A DNA stretch of 34,452 bases from an uncultured Schlesneria sp. Its GTDB lineage: Bacteria; Planctomycetota; Planctomycetia; Planctomycetales; Planctomycetaceae. Positions 9,101-18,000 of this stretch are shown here, in pieces. The notes beneath the pieces were generated by a model, which was given only the letters and a program-made list of their open reading frames with translations, was not told where the DNA came from and did not search any database. The number at the start of each line of letters is the position of its first letter. Within the stretch, counting starts at the first letter, position 1. The stretch covers positions 1-34,452 of the forward strand of contig CAIOKO010000109.1 in assembly GCA_903858935.1 (NCBI GenBank), given 5' to 3'. Both the position numbers and the translations under genes were made by a program.

Positions 9101-9270
9101 ACCTCTCGAAGACGCAAAAGCAGGGAAATTTCAACACTGCCACTCGATCCAGCCTCTATTCAAGCCTTGCGGAAACTCTGACTCGACTCGATCTTCCTGT
9201 ACGAGCAGAAGAGGCTCGGCGAAAAGCGGCACGAGAACGACGACCCGGTCCACCACCGCCACCAAAATAA
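6109..9270 (+). CDS. Membrane Ser/Thr protein kinase with C-terminal TPR-like region
   Basis: The 1053-residue protein has an acidic N-terminal region, then a Hanks-type kinase domain (about 120-460). It has the Gly loop GRGGMG (about 128-133), ATP-binding Lys150 (VALKVL), catalytic HRDIKPSN with D321, and DFG with D339. The activation segment ends GTLRYMAPEQ. All key residues are present, so it should be active. About 80 Ser/Asn-rich residues (roughly 213-292) are inserted ahead of the helix leading to HRD. One membrane helix (about 481-503, after NPALAFA) is followed by an extracytoplasmic half of TPR-like helical repeats. A Pro/Gly-rich linker lies at about 709-764 and the C-terminus is poly-Pro. 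Following the sigma gene by 79 bases, it probably senses envelope state and regulates that sigma factor by phosphorylation. Confidence 0.92.
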   Translation: MSHPEKHQDASVSPDLSLTVLGMLPEDASSSSVGDGSDAGISDAGDGRNPVDVLADEYSSRLRAGETPTIEEYEMRAPDHRSAIRALFPTIAMIETMTKQAHSPEKAKRRLLFAQETIGDFHIIREVGRGGMGIVYEAEQRSLQRRVALKVLGTGISNSPHQLDRFRREAESAARLHHTNIVQVYGIGDEAGIYFYAMQFIDGISLSAAIESYTRRTAVDPTSKSVWEPSTNELAVAQGNTDTNPGRSSSSEFAGNRPNETKNVAAGIQNKKSRDAAPDSIGPDLFADVNSAEFFRRIARLAAQVADALNYAHEHGVLHRDIKPSNLMLDHAGDVWIMDFGLVKIIESQDLTRTGEIVGTLRYMAPEQLNGQADRTTDIYSLGLTLYELLTQKPAFEGASTTMLSQRMHGGEIPRPRSVNRAIPLDLETIVLKATAREPSGRYATAANLAEDLRRFCEDRPILARRSTLAERLWRWSRRNPALAFATSSAILLLGLVAAVATSGRLQVEAALREAKSAQRQAESNLDSAINAFDSILDNVTSRGIPRSLAIDISESEAGLTQTPLSPADALLLDRLLEFYREFANQSEDNSSRRLRIADAHHRAGTILVRLGRLAEAEQDFRRAIDLLANTPKTDPHYASVIVQSASLFNEIGELHLRRGEFRKTSDSHLEARALLLEQPDKIKADPSVRFELARSTDLLASIDVRSGSNEGPGAIQPGPAGHGPPPPGREHPSPFGDGPPPEFHRGGERPPRKGPPGGPFDERKDKRLINAEPDALRNRGVTRGDPLSTVLFETSNEFRSLCREFPEKTDYQFALAQCLRHRLVHAATSGDAAVARETFLEAVEILDRLASRFPTEPKYQFELADTLTQAYRAQTDVESRLSLDRAIATAKELAERFPSVSEYQLLLGTALARSAAIHANSGSERDAEKYLGQSIEILEGLATKFSDQAIIQIPLAKTREQLGNLIRTSSEGNSDPSLRLKQSQAELETAIERFETYLSKTQKQGNFNTATRSSLYSSLAETLTRLDLPVRAEEARRKAARERRPGPPPPPK

Positions 9271-9300
9271 GGTGACATACGGGTGATTGGCTGTTTTTCA

Positions 9301-9804
9301 TCACAATTTCTTTTTAGGGGATGAGCCTTCATCACCCTTATAAAACGGATCTTTCGCCCAGTGGCCAGGACCGCGACTGCCGTCCTGGCGGGTTCGGCCG
9401 CGCACCCATTTATAACCGGGCCCTGGTGGTTCGGGACGTTCTTCTTCTTTCTCTTCAATAATTTCACGACTTTGCTTTTCGCCTACATTGCCGGGGCCTG
9501 CAATGACATGCGGCGCTGTCGCCTTGCCAACAAAAAAGCCCATGGTCAGACCCATCAGCAATCCGACCAGAAATGTCGCGGCTGCAATACCCAGCTTCAC
9601 AGTTTCAGGTAGGGCCTGCCAGACGCTGAGCGGACCCGCCGACATTTGTGTGAGACCACCCCCTGCCCCGGCATTGCTGCCGGTTTTCATTTTTGTCAGG
9701 CATGCTTCGCACGCAATCGGGTCAAGTTGAGTGACCGACAACAGTAGTTCATCGCCGCATTCCGGGCATTTCCAGCTTCGCTTGCCAGCAGGGACAGACG
9801 ACAT
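9301..9804 (-). CDS. Zinc-ribbon membrane protein, function unknown
   Basis: The 167-residue protein has an N-terminal four-Cys zinc ribbon (C13, C16, C32, C35 in CPEC and CEAC). A Gly-rich linker leads to one membrane helix with small-residue packing (about 70-93, GLLMGLTMGFFVG). The C-terminal tail starts with an acidic, charged segment (EIIEEKEEE) and becomes Pro/Gly- and Lys-rich. The order suggests a cytoplasmic ribbon and a tail across the membrane. It ends 30 bases from the end of the convergent kinase and is divergent from the glycosyltransferase gene. Zinc ribbons on membrane anchors are common in planctomycetes, but no defined role follows. It could be a small sensor or adaptor. Confidence 0.75.
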   Translation of the reverse strand: MSSVPAGKRSWKCPECGDELLLSVTQLDPIACEACLTKMKTGSNAGAGGGLTQMSAGPLSVWQALPETVKLGIAAATFLVGLLMGLTMGFFVGKATAPHVIAGPGNVGEKQSREIIEEKEEERPEPPGPGYKWVRGRTRQDGSRGPGHWAKDPFYKGDEGSSPKKKL

Positions 9805-9924
9805 CCGAACGCTCCATCAGTCAAGAAAAGGTGATCGTGACAATTTATCGACTCTGTTCGTAACGTGCTTCGGCATCTTCGTCAACTGGCGAAAGAGAAC
9901 TTCTGCCGCTTGCGGGAATTGACG

Positions 9925-11808
9925 ATGCCCGCCAAACTCATCACGCGTCTGAAGTCCCTGATTTTCCGGAACGCGATAGTCGTGATATCACCGGTCCAAA
10001 ACTCACTACCATTGTCAGCTCGAGTTCCCTTTGCGGTTCAGTTTCTCGCATGGATCTTGGGGCTGATCGCTTGTGTGGCGGGGATGTTGAACGAGATCGC
10101 TGAATGGGACCCCAGAATGGCGACCGTTCAGTTTCTGGTTCTTGTCGTTGCTCCTGTGATCTGGATGATCGAGCGGCGTCGTCCATCGCGCGTCCCCACC
10201 TCGGAAGTATCGCCAGCGGAGAATCTTCGGAGAGCCTGGTTATTTGCAGTTCTGATTGGTTTGACGTCGTGGATGACCTGTTTTCTACTTGGTCAGAGCA
10301 TGGTGAATCTCCCCCCTGCATACCACGATGAATACAGCTATGTTTTTCAAGCGAAGACGTTGCTGTCTAGCAGGTTTTCAGTTCCCAGCCATCCGACCCA
10401 TCCCGAGCTTTTCGATCAGATGCACGTGCTGAATGAAGGCCGGATGGCGAGTCGCTATTACCCCGGGACGGGATTGTGGCTGGCTCCGTGGATTCTTTTT
10501 GGGCATCCCTATTGGGGTTATTGGCTGGCCAGTTCTCTCGCATCAGTCTTTGTATTTTGGACGGGCTATGAGTTTGGGCGACTTCGCGTGGGAGCCGTCA
10601 GTGGTTTTGCGTGTGCACTATCGCCGGGGATCGCGTTTTTTTCGAATCTGTTATTGGCTCACCAGCCGACACTGCTGGGACTAAGTGTCTTTGTCTGGGC
10701 ATTCGTGAAATGGCAGCGAACTCGTATGGCTCGAGAGGCGTTTGTCGCGGGTTGTGGACTGAGCTTCGCGATGCTCTGTCGGCCGGCAACTGCGGCCGGC
10801 ATCGGTTTGCCGTTCGGCATCGCATTTCTTTATTGGGTGTTATTGGCTCGTGATTCCGGGAAACCGATCAACGCACGAATTCGACTTCGAAATCTTGTTG
10901 CGATGGGCTTACCCCTGGTCGTCGGGTGGTCCGTCATGCTGGCCTATCATCGGGACGTGACGGGGTCATGGAAAACGTCGCCTTACCAGCTCTATACGGA
11001 TATTTACTCTCCCCGGCATGTCTATGGCTTTAATAATGTGACTCGGGGCGAGCAGAAGTTGGGACCGAAGGTCATCAAGGCGTATGATGAGTGGGCGACG
11101 AACCTCACACCCGAACTTGCAATCATCAACGTTCGTGACCGATGGATTTCGAGCTGGCTGTGGACCATTGACCTCTTGCCATTGCTGATCAGTTCCGTCG
11201 TCGCTTTGGGAATGATGTTTCGGTGTGACCGCCGATGGGAGTTAATCGGACTCGCAATTCTTTCGCTGCATGCCATGCATGTGCCATACTGGTATGCAGG
11301 GATCATGGGTTGGCATTACGTTTTCGAATCGGCACCGCTGTGGTGTCTGATACTTGGGCTGGCAACCGACCTGCTGTTTCGCGACTGGTATTTGAGTGGT
11401 CGCTGGTTGATGCCTGGGTGGTGGTCTCTGCTGCTGATTGTCTCGTTGGCGGGTGATTATCTCCCCTTAAAATCATACGGAGTGGTCCAGTCGGGAATTC
11501 CGCGGATTTCTAACGCAATCGCGTCCGTCCGATACCCTCGCAGGAAATATGCCGAATTCGATCGTTGGTTGGATGCCCATGTCAAGGATCGCCCGGCCGT
11601 CGTGCTGATTGAAATCGACCCCGATGATCAACACATGGACTATGTCGTGAACTCTCCCGGTCTATCGGATGAGGTTCTTCGCGCACGTTTTCTTCGCAGC
11701 GTCACGGAAATGAAACAGGTTGTCGCTACGTTTCCTGATCGCTCGATCTACTACTGTGACCCGAAACGGAAACTGATTGATCGAGTTGACCCCGCTGCTG
11801 TCAGATAA
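9925..11808 (+). CDS. GT39/PMT-like multi-pass membrane glycosyltransferase
   Basis: This protein of 627 residues (from ATG 9925) has roughly a dozen hydrophobic segments. After two early helices comes PPAYHDEYSYVFQAK with adjacent acidic residues D135-E136. That fits the first-loop DE motif of dolichyl/undecaprenyl-phosphate-dependent transferases of the ArnT/PMT (GT39/GT83) fold. The C-terminal end (about 540-627) is soluble and likely periplasmic. The family moves a sugar from a polyprenyl-phosphate carrier onto a protein or lipid on the outer side of the inner membrane. The frame opens at GTG 9865, but ATG 9925 is preceded by GCGGGAA and starts a better N-terminus. It diverges from the zinc-ribbon gene, sharing about 120 bases. 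Donor and acceptor are unknown. Confidence 0.8.
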   Translation: MPAKLITRLKSLIFRNAIVVISPVQNSLPLSARVPFAVQFLAWILGLIACVAGMLNEIAEWDPRMATVQFLVLVVAPVIWMIERRRPSRVPTSEVSPAENLRRAWLFAVLIGLTSWMTCFLLGQSMVNLPPAYHDEYSYVFQAKTLLSSRFSVPSHPTHPELFDQMHVLNEGRMASRYYPGTGLWLAPWILFGHPYWGYWLASSLASVFVFWTGYEFGRLRVGAVSGFACALSPGIAFFSNLLLAHQPTLLGLSVFVWAFVKWQRTRMAREAFVAGCGLSFAMLCRPATAAGIGLPFGIAFLYWVLLARDSGKPINARIRLRNLVAMGLPLVVGWSVMLAYHRDVTGSWKTSPYQLYTDIYSPRHVYGFNNVTRGEQKLGPKVIKAYDEWATNLTPELAIINVRDRWISSWLWTIDLLPLLISSVVALGMMFRCDRRWELIGLAILSLHAMHVPYWYAGIMGWHYVFESAPLWCLILGLATDLLFRDWYLSGRWLMPGWWSLLLIVSLAGDYLPLKSYGVVQSGIPRISNAIASVRYPRRKYAEFDRWLDAHVKDRPAVVLIEIDPDDQHMDYVVNSPGLSDEVLRARFLRSVTEMKQVVATFPDRSIYYCDPKRKLIDRVDPAAVR

Positions 11809-11918
11809 AGCCGTTGCGATCCGAAAATGGAAACCCGCTGGATGCGATTAAGCCCGTGCGGAAAAACCGATTGATCAGGTTGGATTCCGAACGACAAGCC
11901 GTTGCCTCGCGTCGAAAA

Positions 11919-12830
11919 TCATTTTTCTTCGATTCGTCCAACGCGAACTACGCCATCAGTCAACGACCCGGCATGGTTTAAGAAGCGTCGATCAGCCACA
12001 GGAATGACTTCCCTTAGTCGGGTCGATAAGGGACCGGGCTGAGATGTCGTGCGCAACTCACGCAAGTAATTGGTCAGAACGGCATGCGAGTCTTCATTGT
12101 GCTGAAGCAGGAAATGGACCCACGCCCATGATTCCTGGTATTCGGGCTTGTACATCTGATCGACTGACTCTAACGATTCCAGGCGGTCAAGATTCGGCTT
12201 CCAGCCGGTCGCAATTTCTGCAGCAAGATTCATGGCGTATTCACGGTTCATACCCTGTGGTTGACTGGCTACTTCGAAATACTCTGCCAGCCCTTCATCC
12301 AGCCACAATGGAACATCCTTGAGCGTTGCATGAAGCACTCCGTGAGTGAATTCATGACGCAGGTCTTCCTGGATGCGATCTCCCCAATACGTGTAGACGG
12401 CTAGCTCTCTGCTCGTTCCGACAAAATACGCCCTCCGTGGAGGGAGCCTTGGATAACGCGCCTGAAGGTAATTGGCATACCGGGTTTCGTCGGCAAACAG
12501 GTAAACGACGACCGGTTGTTTTTGAACGGGAAGGTCCAGCGTCGAAAGAATCTGTTCCCGAAGCTGATCAAGATCCCTGATCAGTTCATGGTTGCGTGAA
12601 AGTTTAATATCGCTTTGAATAACCAGATGTTCGTTTTCCAGTGTGAACTTGGCGGGCAGGCCGCCAATCGGCGGCTGAGCGACTCGGCAGCCCGAATTCA
12701 TTAACAAGACTATCCATAAGCCTATATGTTTAATGTTGTTATGGAGAAATAGCGATCCCCTGAGCCACTTCGAACAAGCCGAAGCGGCCGAGTTGTCTTC
12801 CATGACAAAAGGAGTCGGTCTTTCGGTCAT
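11919..12830 (-). CDS. Gluzincin-like metallopeptidase, probable lipoprotein
   Basis: The 303-residue protein carries HEFTH at 159-163 followed by WLDEGLAEYFE (176-186). This is the gluzincin pattern of a HExxH zinc site with a downstream Glu, and E183 lies 20 residues after H163 as in thermolysin. It resembles DUF1570-type proteins, which are frequent in planctomycetes. A hydrophobic segment HIGLWIVLLMNSGC (35-48) ends in a possible but weak lipobox Cys48, so export and lipidation are likely. The 34 residues before it are unusually long for a signal peptide. ATG 12803 is another possible start. No substrate can be inferred. The next minus-strand gene upstream is 253 bases away. Confidence 0.8.
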   Translation of the reverse strand: MTERPTPFVMEDNSAASACSKWLRGSLFLHNNIKHIGLWIVLLMNSGCRVAQPPIGGLPAKFTLENEHLVIQSDIKLSRNHELIRDLDQLREQILSTLDLPVQKQPVVVYLFADETRYANYLQARYPRLPPRRAYFVGTSRELAVYTYWGDRIQEDLRHEFTHGVLHATLKDVPLWLDEGLAEYFEVASQPQGMNREYAMNLAAEIATGWKPNLDRLESLESVDQMYKPEYQESWAWVHFLLQHNEDSHAVLTNYLRELRTTSQPGPLSTRLREVIPVADRRFLNHAGSLTDGVVRVGRIEEK

Positions 12831-13083
12831 TCGAACGATGATGCCCTGTTAGCGTCTGTCGCCAGTTGGCACGGATTTGATTCGACTAATAGGGATAATC
12901 GCAGAATCTGCCGAACCCGCCTAGAGCTTTGTGAAACTTCTTAATTTGGCGTTTGTGCCACTGCTTTGTAGGTCACGGAGAAGCAGTGGCTTCATGTTTG
13001 ATGTGTCAAAGAGCACTTTATGACCGAAGACGGGCATACAGTGGCAACAGAAATCAAAAGACTGACAGCGCTACAGTGACGGC

Positions 13084-13353
13084 TCAGGCAAACGCCGATC
13101 GATCGGCCGTCTCAGAAAAATGAGGCGAATGTGGTACGCGTTGCTGTTTTTCGTGACCGGAAGCCTCTTCAATCAGGGTGATTGCCTCAATTTCCTGATC
13201 GCGGCACCGCATTTCGTCGAGGACGACCGGATGCCAACTCGCTTTACGCGATTCCGGCGGAACAAAATTCTGCCTGGCCCACTGTCGCAGTCTGAGTTCT
13301 CGGACGAAATCGACGACGGGTGTTTCTTCTTGGCGGTGGATTGAATGAGGCAT
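13084..13353 (-). CDS. Small conserved-looking hypothetical protein, 89 residues
   Basis: The N-terminal half reads like a real soluble protein: TPVVDFVRELRLRQWARQNF, then VPPESRKASWHPVVLDEM and RCRDQEIEA. The basic/aromatic helix followed by WHPVVLDEM resembles short planctomycete hypotheticals I have some memory of, but I cannot name a family. The C-terminus is His- and Ser-rich and looks unstructured. A GTG lies just before the ATG at 13353, and AGGGA is about 11 bases upstream, so the exact start is uncertain by one codon. The gene lies between two other minus-strand genes. No function is assigned. Confidence 0.55.
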   Translation of the reverse strand: MPHSIHRQEETPVVDFVRELRLRQWARQNFVPPESRKASWHPVVLDEMRCRDQEIEAITLIEEASGHEKQQRVPHSPHFSETADRSAFA

Positions 13354-13531
13354 CACAGCTTATCCCTATCGGCGTTTCCAATTCTGGTCCATCTGTCGAA
13401 ATGGTCCAAGGTTGGGAGATCGGCACTTTCAGCAGATATTGGAAATCGTTTTTCGATTTCTCATATCTGCCACTCGATTTCAAGTGAATTGACTGCCGAG
13501 CTTGTTGAAATTCTCGCTTTTGCGGCATGCA

Positions 13532-14119
13532 TCAGAACCGACGTGAATATCGATTGCAGAGGTTTTGCCAGGTAGACCTGGATCGGCGAGTTCCTTTTGG
13601 CACAGGGCTTAAACCGTCGGGCTGCAACAGAGTAAATGATGCCACAACGAGCATCGCCGCAGCGCCAAGCAGACTTATTCGCAGCTTGCTGTCGCTTGCC
13701 AGATTTCTCACAACAGGTTCGTACCACATATGTTCTGCCGTGACGTCGGGAAGTGGCGTCTCAACAACACGGGCATCCCGTTTCAACGGAAAATCAACCG
13801 GGATGACCTCTTCATCAGGCCTGGCCGCGTCGAATTCGATGCGAATGAGTTCCGCGGCGAATTCCTTGTCGTGCTGCATGGCATCGATCACGCGTTGAAG
13901 TTGGTCGGCTTGATTCTCCAGTGTCACCAGCTTTCGCTGGTTCATGTCGAATTGGCTGCGCAACTGGAGATACACAAGCAGTTTGGGGGACAGAGAAACC
14001 ACCCCGAACAAGACTGCGGCGACAATCATGCACAACCAGAAGAGCAACGAAATCACCAGCCCCGAAATGGTATCCGGCGACGGTTCATGGGCCGAGTAGG
14101 ATGGCGATGCGGTCAACAT
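13532..14119 (-). CDS. DivIC/FtsL-like coiled-coil membrane protein
   Basis: The 195-residue protein has a membrane helix (about 18-42), then a coiled coil (about 50-83) with a heptad-like pattern. It continues HDKEFAAELIRIEFDAARPDEEVIPV (83-108), which matches the septum-formation-initiator pattern of a coiled coil, then a short helix, then a P-x-E-E-V-I strand. A second hydrophobic segment (about 147-165) and a basic tail follow, which is unusual for that family. Classical DivIC/FtsL proteins have one helix and act in the divisome. GGAAGAG lies about 8 bases before the ATG. Only the fold-level resemblance is visible; a division role is inference, especially as planctomycetes generally lack FtsZ. 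Confidence 0.65.
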   Translation of the reverse strand: MLTASPSYSAHEPSPDTISGLVISLLFWLCMIVAAVLFGVVSLSPKLLVYLQLRSQFDMNQRKLVTLENQADQLQRVIDAMQHDKEFAAELIRIEFDAARPDEEVIPVDFPLKRDARVVETPLPDVTAEHMWYEPVVRNLASDSKLRISLLGAAAMLVVASFTLLQPDGLSPVPKGTRRSRSTWQNLCNRYSRRF

Positions 14120-15042
14120 GGGTCAGTTCTCTTCCATCGCAAAGCGATACGGTGACCGCCCGTATCGCGAAGGTTCCCAGCCCCCGTGCGTAAGGCCAAG
14201 GATTTGGATCACGTTGAAAACGATAGCTTGGTTCATGAAATTACATCGAAGCCAATTCATGCAGACTTGAGTCATCCTTCCTACGCAGGAATAGGCGAAC
14301 AGGTCCACGCAATTCGATTCAAATAAGCCTTAGTTTGTGGTCGTGCTAAGCACAAGCAATTTCCGGTGTCGTCATCGGGAGGGAGAGGCATCACACCACA
14401 AACCGACTTTAGTTGTCGTCCCAAACGTCGGGTTTGGAAGAGTCTTCGACACCCATTCGACCCATTCCGGCCAATTCTGTTACCACACAGACAAGAAAAT
14501 AAGAGAGTTTTTGGCCACTAATGACCGGTATTGACGCTGATAACGCCAAGATGCAGTTGTGGCCACCGCTTTTTCTCAATTTCACAATTCGTGTTTAAGG
14601 CCAGGTCGCTACGAAGCGAGGCCAGGCGCGAACCGGGTTAACGGCCTGGTGACGCCGACGGAGTTTGAGTTATTCAAGTATGCTTCATGGCTGGCCCATC
14701 AACGGGGCGGGCCACCCTTCAGTCCCCTCATTCGGGCCGCGTGAAATCCTGACATTTTGCCCTGCGCTCTCTGCCACAAGTTCTTACCTATGGAGCGACA
14801 AAAATAAGTTCCCTGGTCTCGACAACTTTCTATAAAAACCAGCTAATGTTACCACGAATTAGTTGCTTGGGTTTGATGGCGGAGTTGTTTAGACTCCGTG
14901 TCGCATTCCGGTGTAGATTCGCACCAAGTCACCGTCTTTCAACGCTCCTCAAAAATGTGGGTGGCCGTTTGTGTGCCACCGCGATCGGAAAACAGCGGTC
15001 AGATCTCATCAATATCGATCACGAAATGAGGCAGGTAGCGAA
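14120..15042. other. Long intergenic region upstream of the second kinase
   Basis: These 923 bases carry no convincing gene. The small open frames at 14337-14534 and 14559-14744 have biased composition and overlap hairpins. The region contains a 9-bp inverted repeat (GTTTGTGGT 14333-14341 with ACCACAAAC 14395-14403), a REP-like hairpin cluster (14600-14714) and a small CGGAG/CTCCG hairpin near 14880-14898. Promoters for both flanking divergent genes must lie here. Confidence 0.5.
14600..14714. repeat. Cluster of three short hairpins, REP-like
   Basis: Three inverted repeats follow each other: TCGCT (14606-14610) with AGCGA (14615-14619), CCAGGC (14622-14627) with GCCTGG (14644-14649), and TGGCCC (14692-14697) with GGGCCA (14709-14714). 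GC-rich arms and short loops in a non-coding gap fit a repetitive extragenic palindrome or a structured leader. No U-tract follows, so a terminator is unlikely. Confidence 0.5.
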
Positions 15043-18000
15043 ATGGCGAAGGAACCGGAAACCGAACAGAGAGTCGAGTACCTCCGGCAAGCGCAGGCTG
15101 AAAGCTGGAGAAAGGGAGACTGTGAATCTGTCGAAACGTTGTTCCAACGATTCAGCGAGCAGACCATTACCGACGATCAGGTCTTGAAACTGGTTCTTGG
15201 CGAATGGGAGTTGCGAAAAAATCGTGAGCAGAACCCTACTTTGCAAGAGTATTTCAAGCGATTTCCGCATCTGAAACCTCAGCTCGAAGCATTGCTCGCA
15301 CCTGATTACGCTGCCGTTGGTGAAACGATTATCCCCACAGCTGAGGAGCCTGTCAGGCAAACAGCATCGAACCAGAGACAATTCGGCGACTATGAATTAA
15401 TTCAGGAAATCGCTCGTGGCGGAATGGGAGTCGTTTTTCGTGCCAGGCAAATTAAGCTGAACCGCATCGTCGCGGTCAAAATGATTCTTTCCGGAAGTCT
15501 TGCATCAAGTGACGACGTTCGACGGTTCTATTCAGAAGCCGAAGCGGCGGCGAATCTGGACCATCCAGGAATTGTCGCCATCTATGAAGTTGGCGAGGTC
15601 AACAACCAACATTTTTTTTCGATGGCTTATGTGGAAGGTGAAAGTCTGGCCGCCCGCTGTTCTCAGCGAATAATCCCGGATAAAGAGGCCGCAGAAATCC
15701 TGCGATCAGTTTCGATAGCGGTTCAATACGCCCATCAAAATGGAATAGTCCATCGCGACCTGAAGCCGCAGAATATTTTAATTTCCAAGACGGGAGAGCC
15801 TCGAGTCACTGATTTTGGTTTAGCGAAAACGTTGACTGCCGATGAAGGCCTGACGGCGACGGGACAAGTTCTCGGGACCCCTGGATATATGCCGCCGGAG
15901 CAAGCCTCAGGGCGACTGAAGGATATTGGACCACGTTCCGACGTCTATTCTCTTGGTGCCGTTCTTTACAGCATGCTGGCTGGCCGCCCTCCGTTTCAAG
16001 CCGCGAATGTACTCGAAACATTGAAGCAAGTCGTTGAAAAGGAGCCCGTCGCTCTTCGTAATATGAACCCGTCGGTCAGCCGTGATATCGAGACAATTTG
16101 CCATAAGTGTTTAAATAAAGACCCGAATCAACGGTTTGGTTCGGCCCAGGAACTCGCTGACGAACTTGACCGGTTTCTTCAGGGCATTCCGATCCGATCA
16201 CGGCCGATTTCCGCCTATTCCAAAGTTGTCCGATGGTGTTGGCGAAATCCCCTTGGGGCGGCACTGACCGGAGCCATTTCGCTAGTTCTGGTATTGGTTG
16301 CCGTTGCCGGTTGGATCATGCGCGAGTCAGATCGGGTTCGATACCTTTCCGATGTAAGAAATCAATTTGAAGAACAGCTCGACCGCCCTTCGATTGACAC
16401 CGAGTTTCTCGACCGAGGGGAAGCTTTGTTATCGAAAATCGGGCAAATAAAACCGGAACTCGTCAACTCGGAACGCCAGCGGCTCAATACCGTTTTTGTT
16501 AATAAAATAGAGTCTCTTCTTAAACAACCAAGGTTAACTGACGATGACACGCGGCAGCTGAAAAGTGCCCTCAAGCGGCTGACGACGAGTCAAAAGGATG
16601 AAGCCGATCGATTACAAAAGTCGCTCGACGCACGATTACTGACCTGGCAACCGGTCATCGAGCTTTCGCGGCCGTTTCAAAACATCAGCGAGGTTCTCCC
16701 TGGCACGGCGATCAAGCAGACCGCAGACGGCATGATGCGGATTAGAAATGTTGATGGTTCACAAAGCCCCCCCCTGGCTGAATTCGCCGAGGTGATCGAA
16801 ATAAATCGACCTTTGCAGGGTGGAATTCTCTGTGAAATGGAACTTGGTAACGATTGGTCATCCGCTCAAAACGTAGGGGTTGAATTCCATTACGAAGACA
16901 GCCATCGCTATCAATTTGTCGTTTCAATCGCACGCGCAAAGGCGGAAAGTGTACCTGAGGCTAACGTATCGCTGGATCAGTTTGCGTCGCAGACTCGAGC
17001 AACATTTGCGATCTTGCGAGACAAGACCCTTTTGCGAGAAGGACCGATCGAATTCAATCGGATCGCGAATCAGTCGTTGTTGATTGTTGCCTCTCGAAAG
17101 GACAATTTACTCGAATTTCGAATCGGAAATTCAGGCGGAGTCAAATTCGACGACCCCTTTCCGATTTCTGCCAAGAATTCGGCACGGTGCGCCCTGATAT
17201 GGCCTGAAAACGTCACAATCACGCGACTTACCGTTTCGCGATTCCCGGAGGTCAGCAAAGACAATCCGATGGAGTTTGCCGACGATCTTGTCGTGAAATC
17301 CAATTTCACAGATGCACTTTCGAGATACACGGAGATCGAGCTTAACACAAAAGACGAACAAGTACTTCAAGAAGCCAAGTACAAGCGCGCGATCTGTCTT
17401 TTAAAGATGGACCGATTAGACGAGGCAAAAAGCTTGTTCCAAGAGGTTGGTGTCAAGCAAGGTGAACGTTGGCCGGCGCTGGCATTAATTCAACTCTTAA
17501 TCGCACAGTTGCGCGATTCCGAATTTAATTTCGATAAAGTCGATGAAACATTAGACACAATCGAGATTCGATATAAGCTTGAGCAGCTCATGACAACAAT
17601 TCCTGAATTTGATCGTCAACAGATCATCAAGCTCTATCAGCCACCGGAACGTGGGCGGACGCTGTTCTCTTTGTTTAAAGATCCATTGCGTGTATCGCGC
17701 TGTGAAAAGATGCGATCGCTTGCGAAACTATTTGGTAATCGCCAAGACCAACGTATACGAGATTTAGCGTTGATTCAAGCGGTTTCAGAAGCTGGTGATG
17801 AAACTCGTGTTCAGCCGTTGATTGATAACCTCACCGTGGATATTGAGAATTTCGATTTAATGGACGTTTATTTCACGTCGATGATCAAGCGAGGTCTTGC
17901 TCCTCAAGTGATCCAGTTTGTCGATGAGAAATTAGCATCGCCGACTTTCACTAGTTTTCGCTACTGGATATGGCGAGCTAAAGCACACGCCAACATGGAA

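Noticed and set aside
14559-14744. 61-codon open frame upstream of the second kinase
   Set aside because: It coincides with the hairpin cluster, which explains its composition, and it lacks a ribosome binding site.
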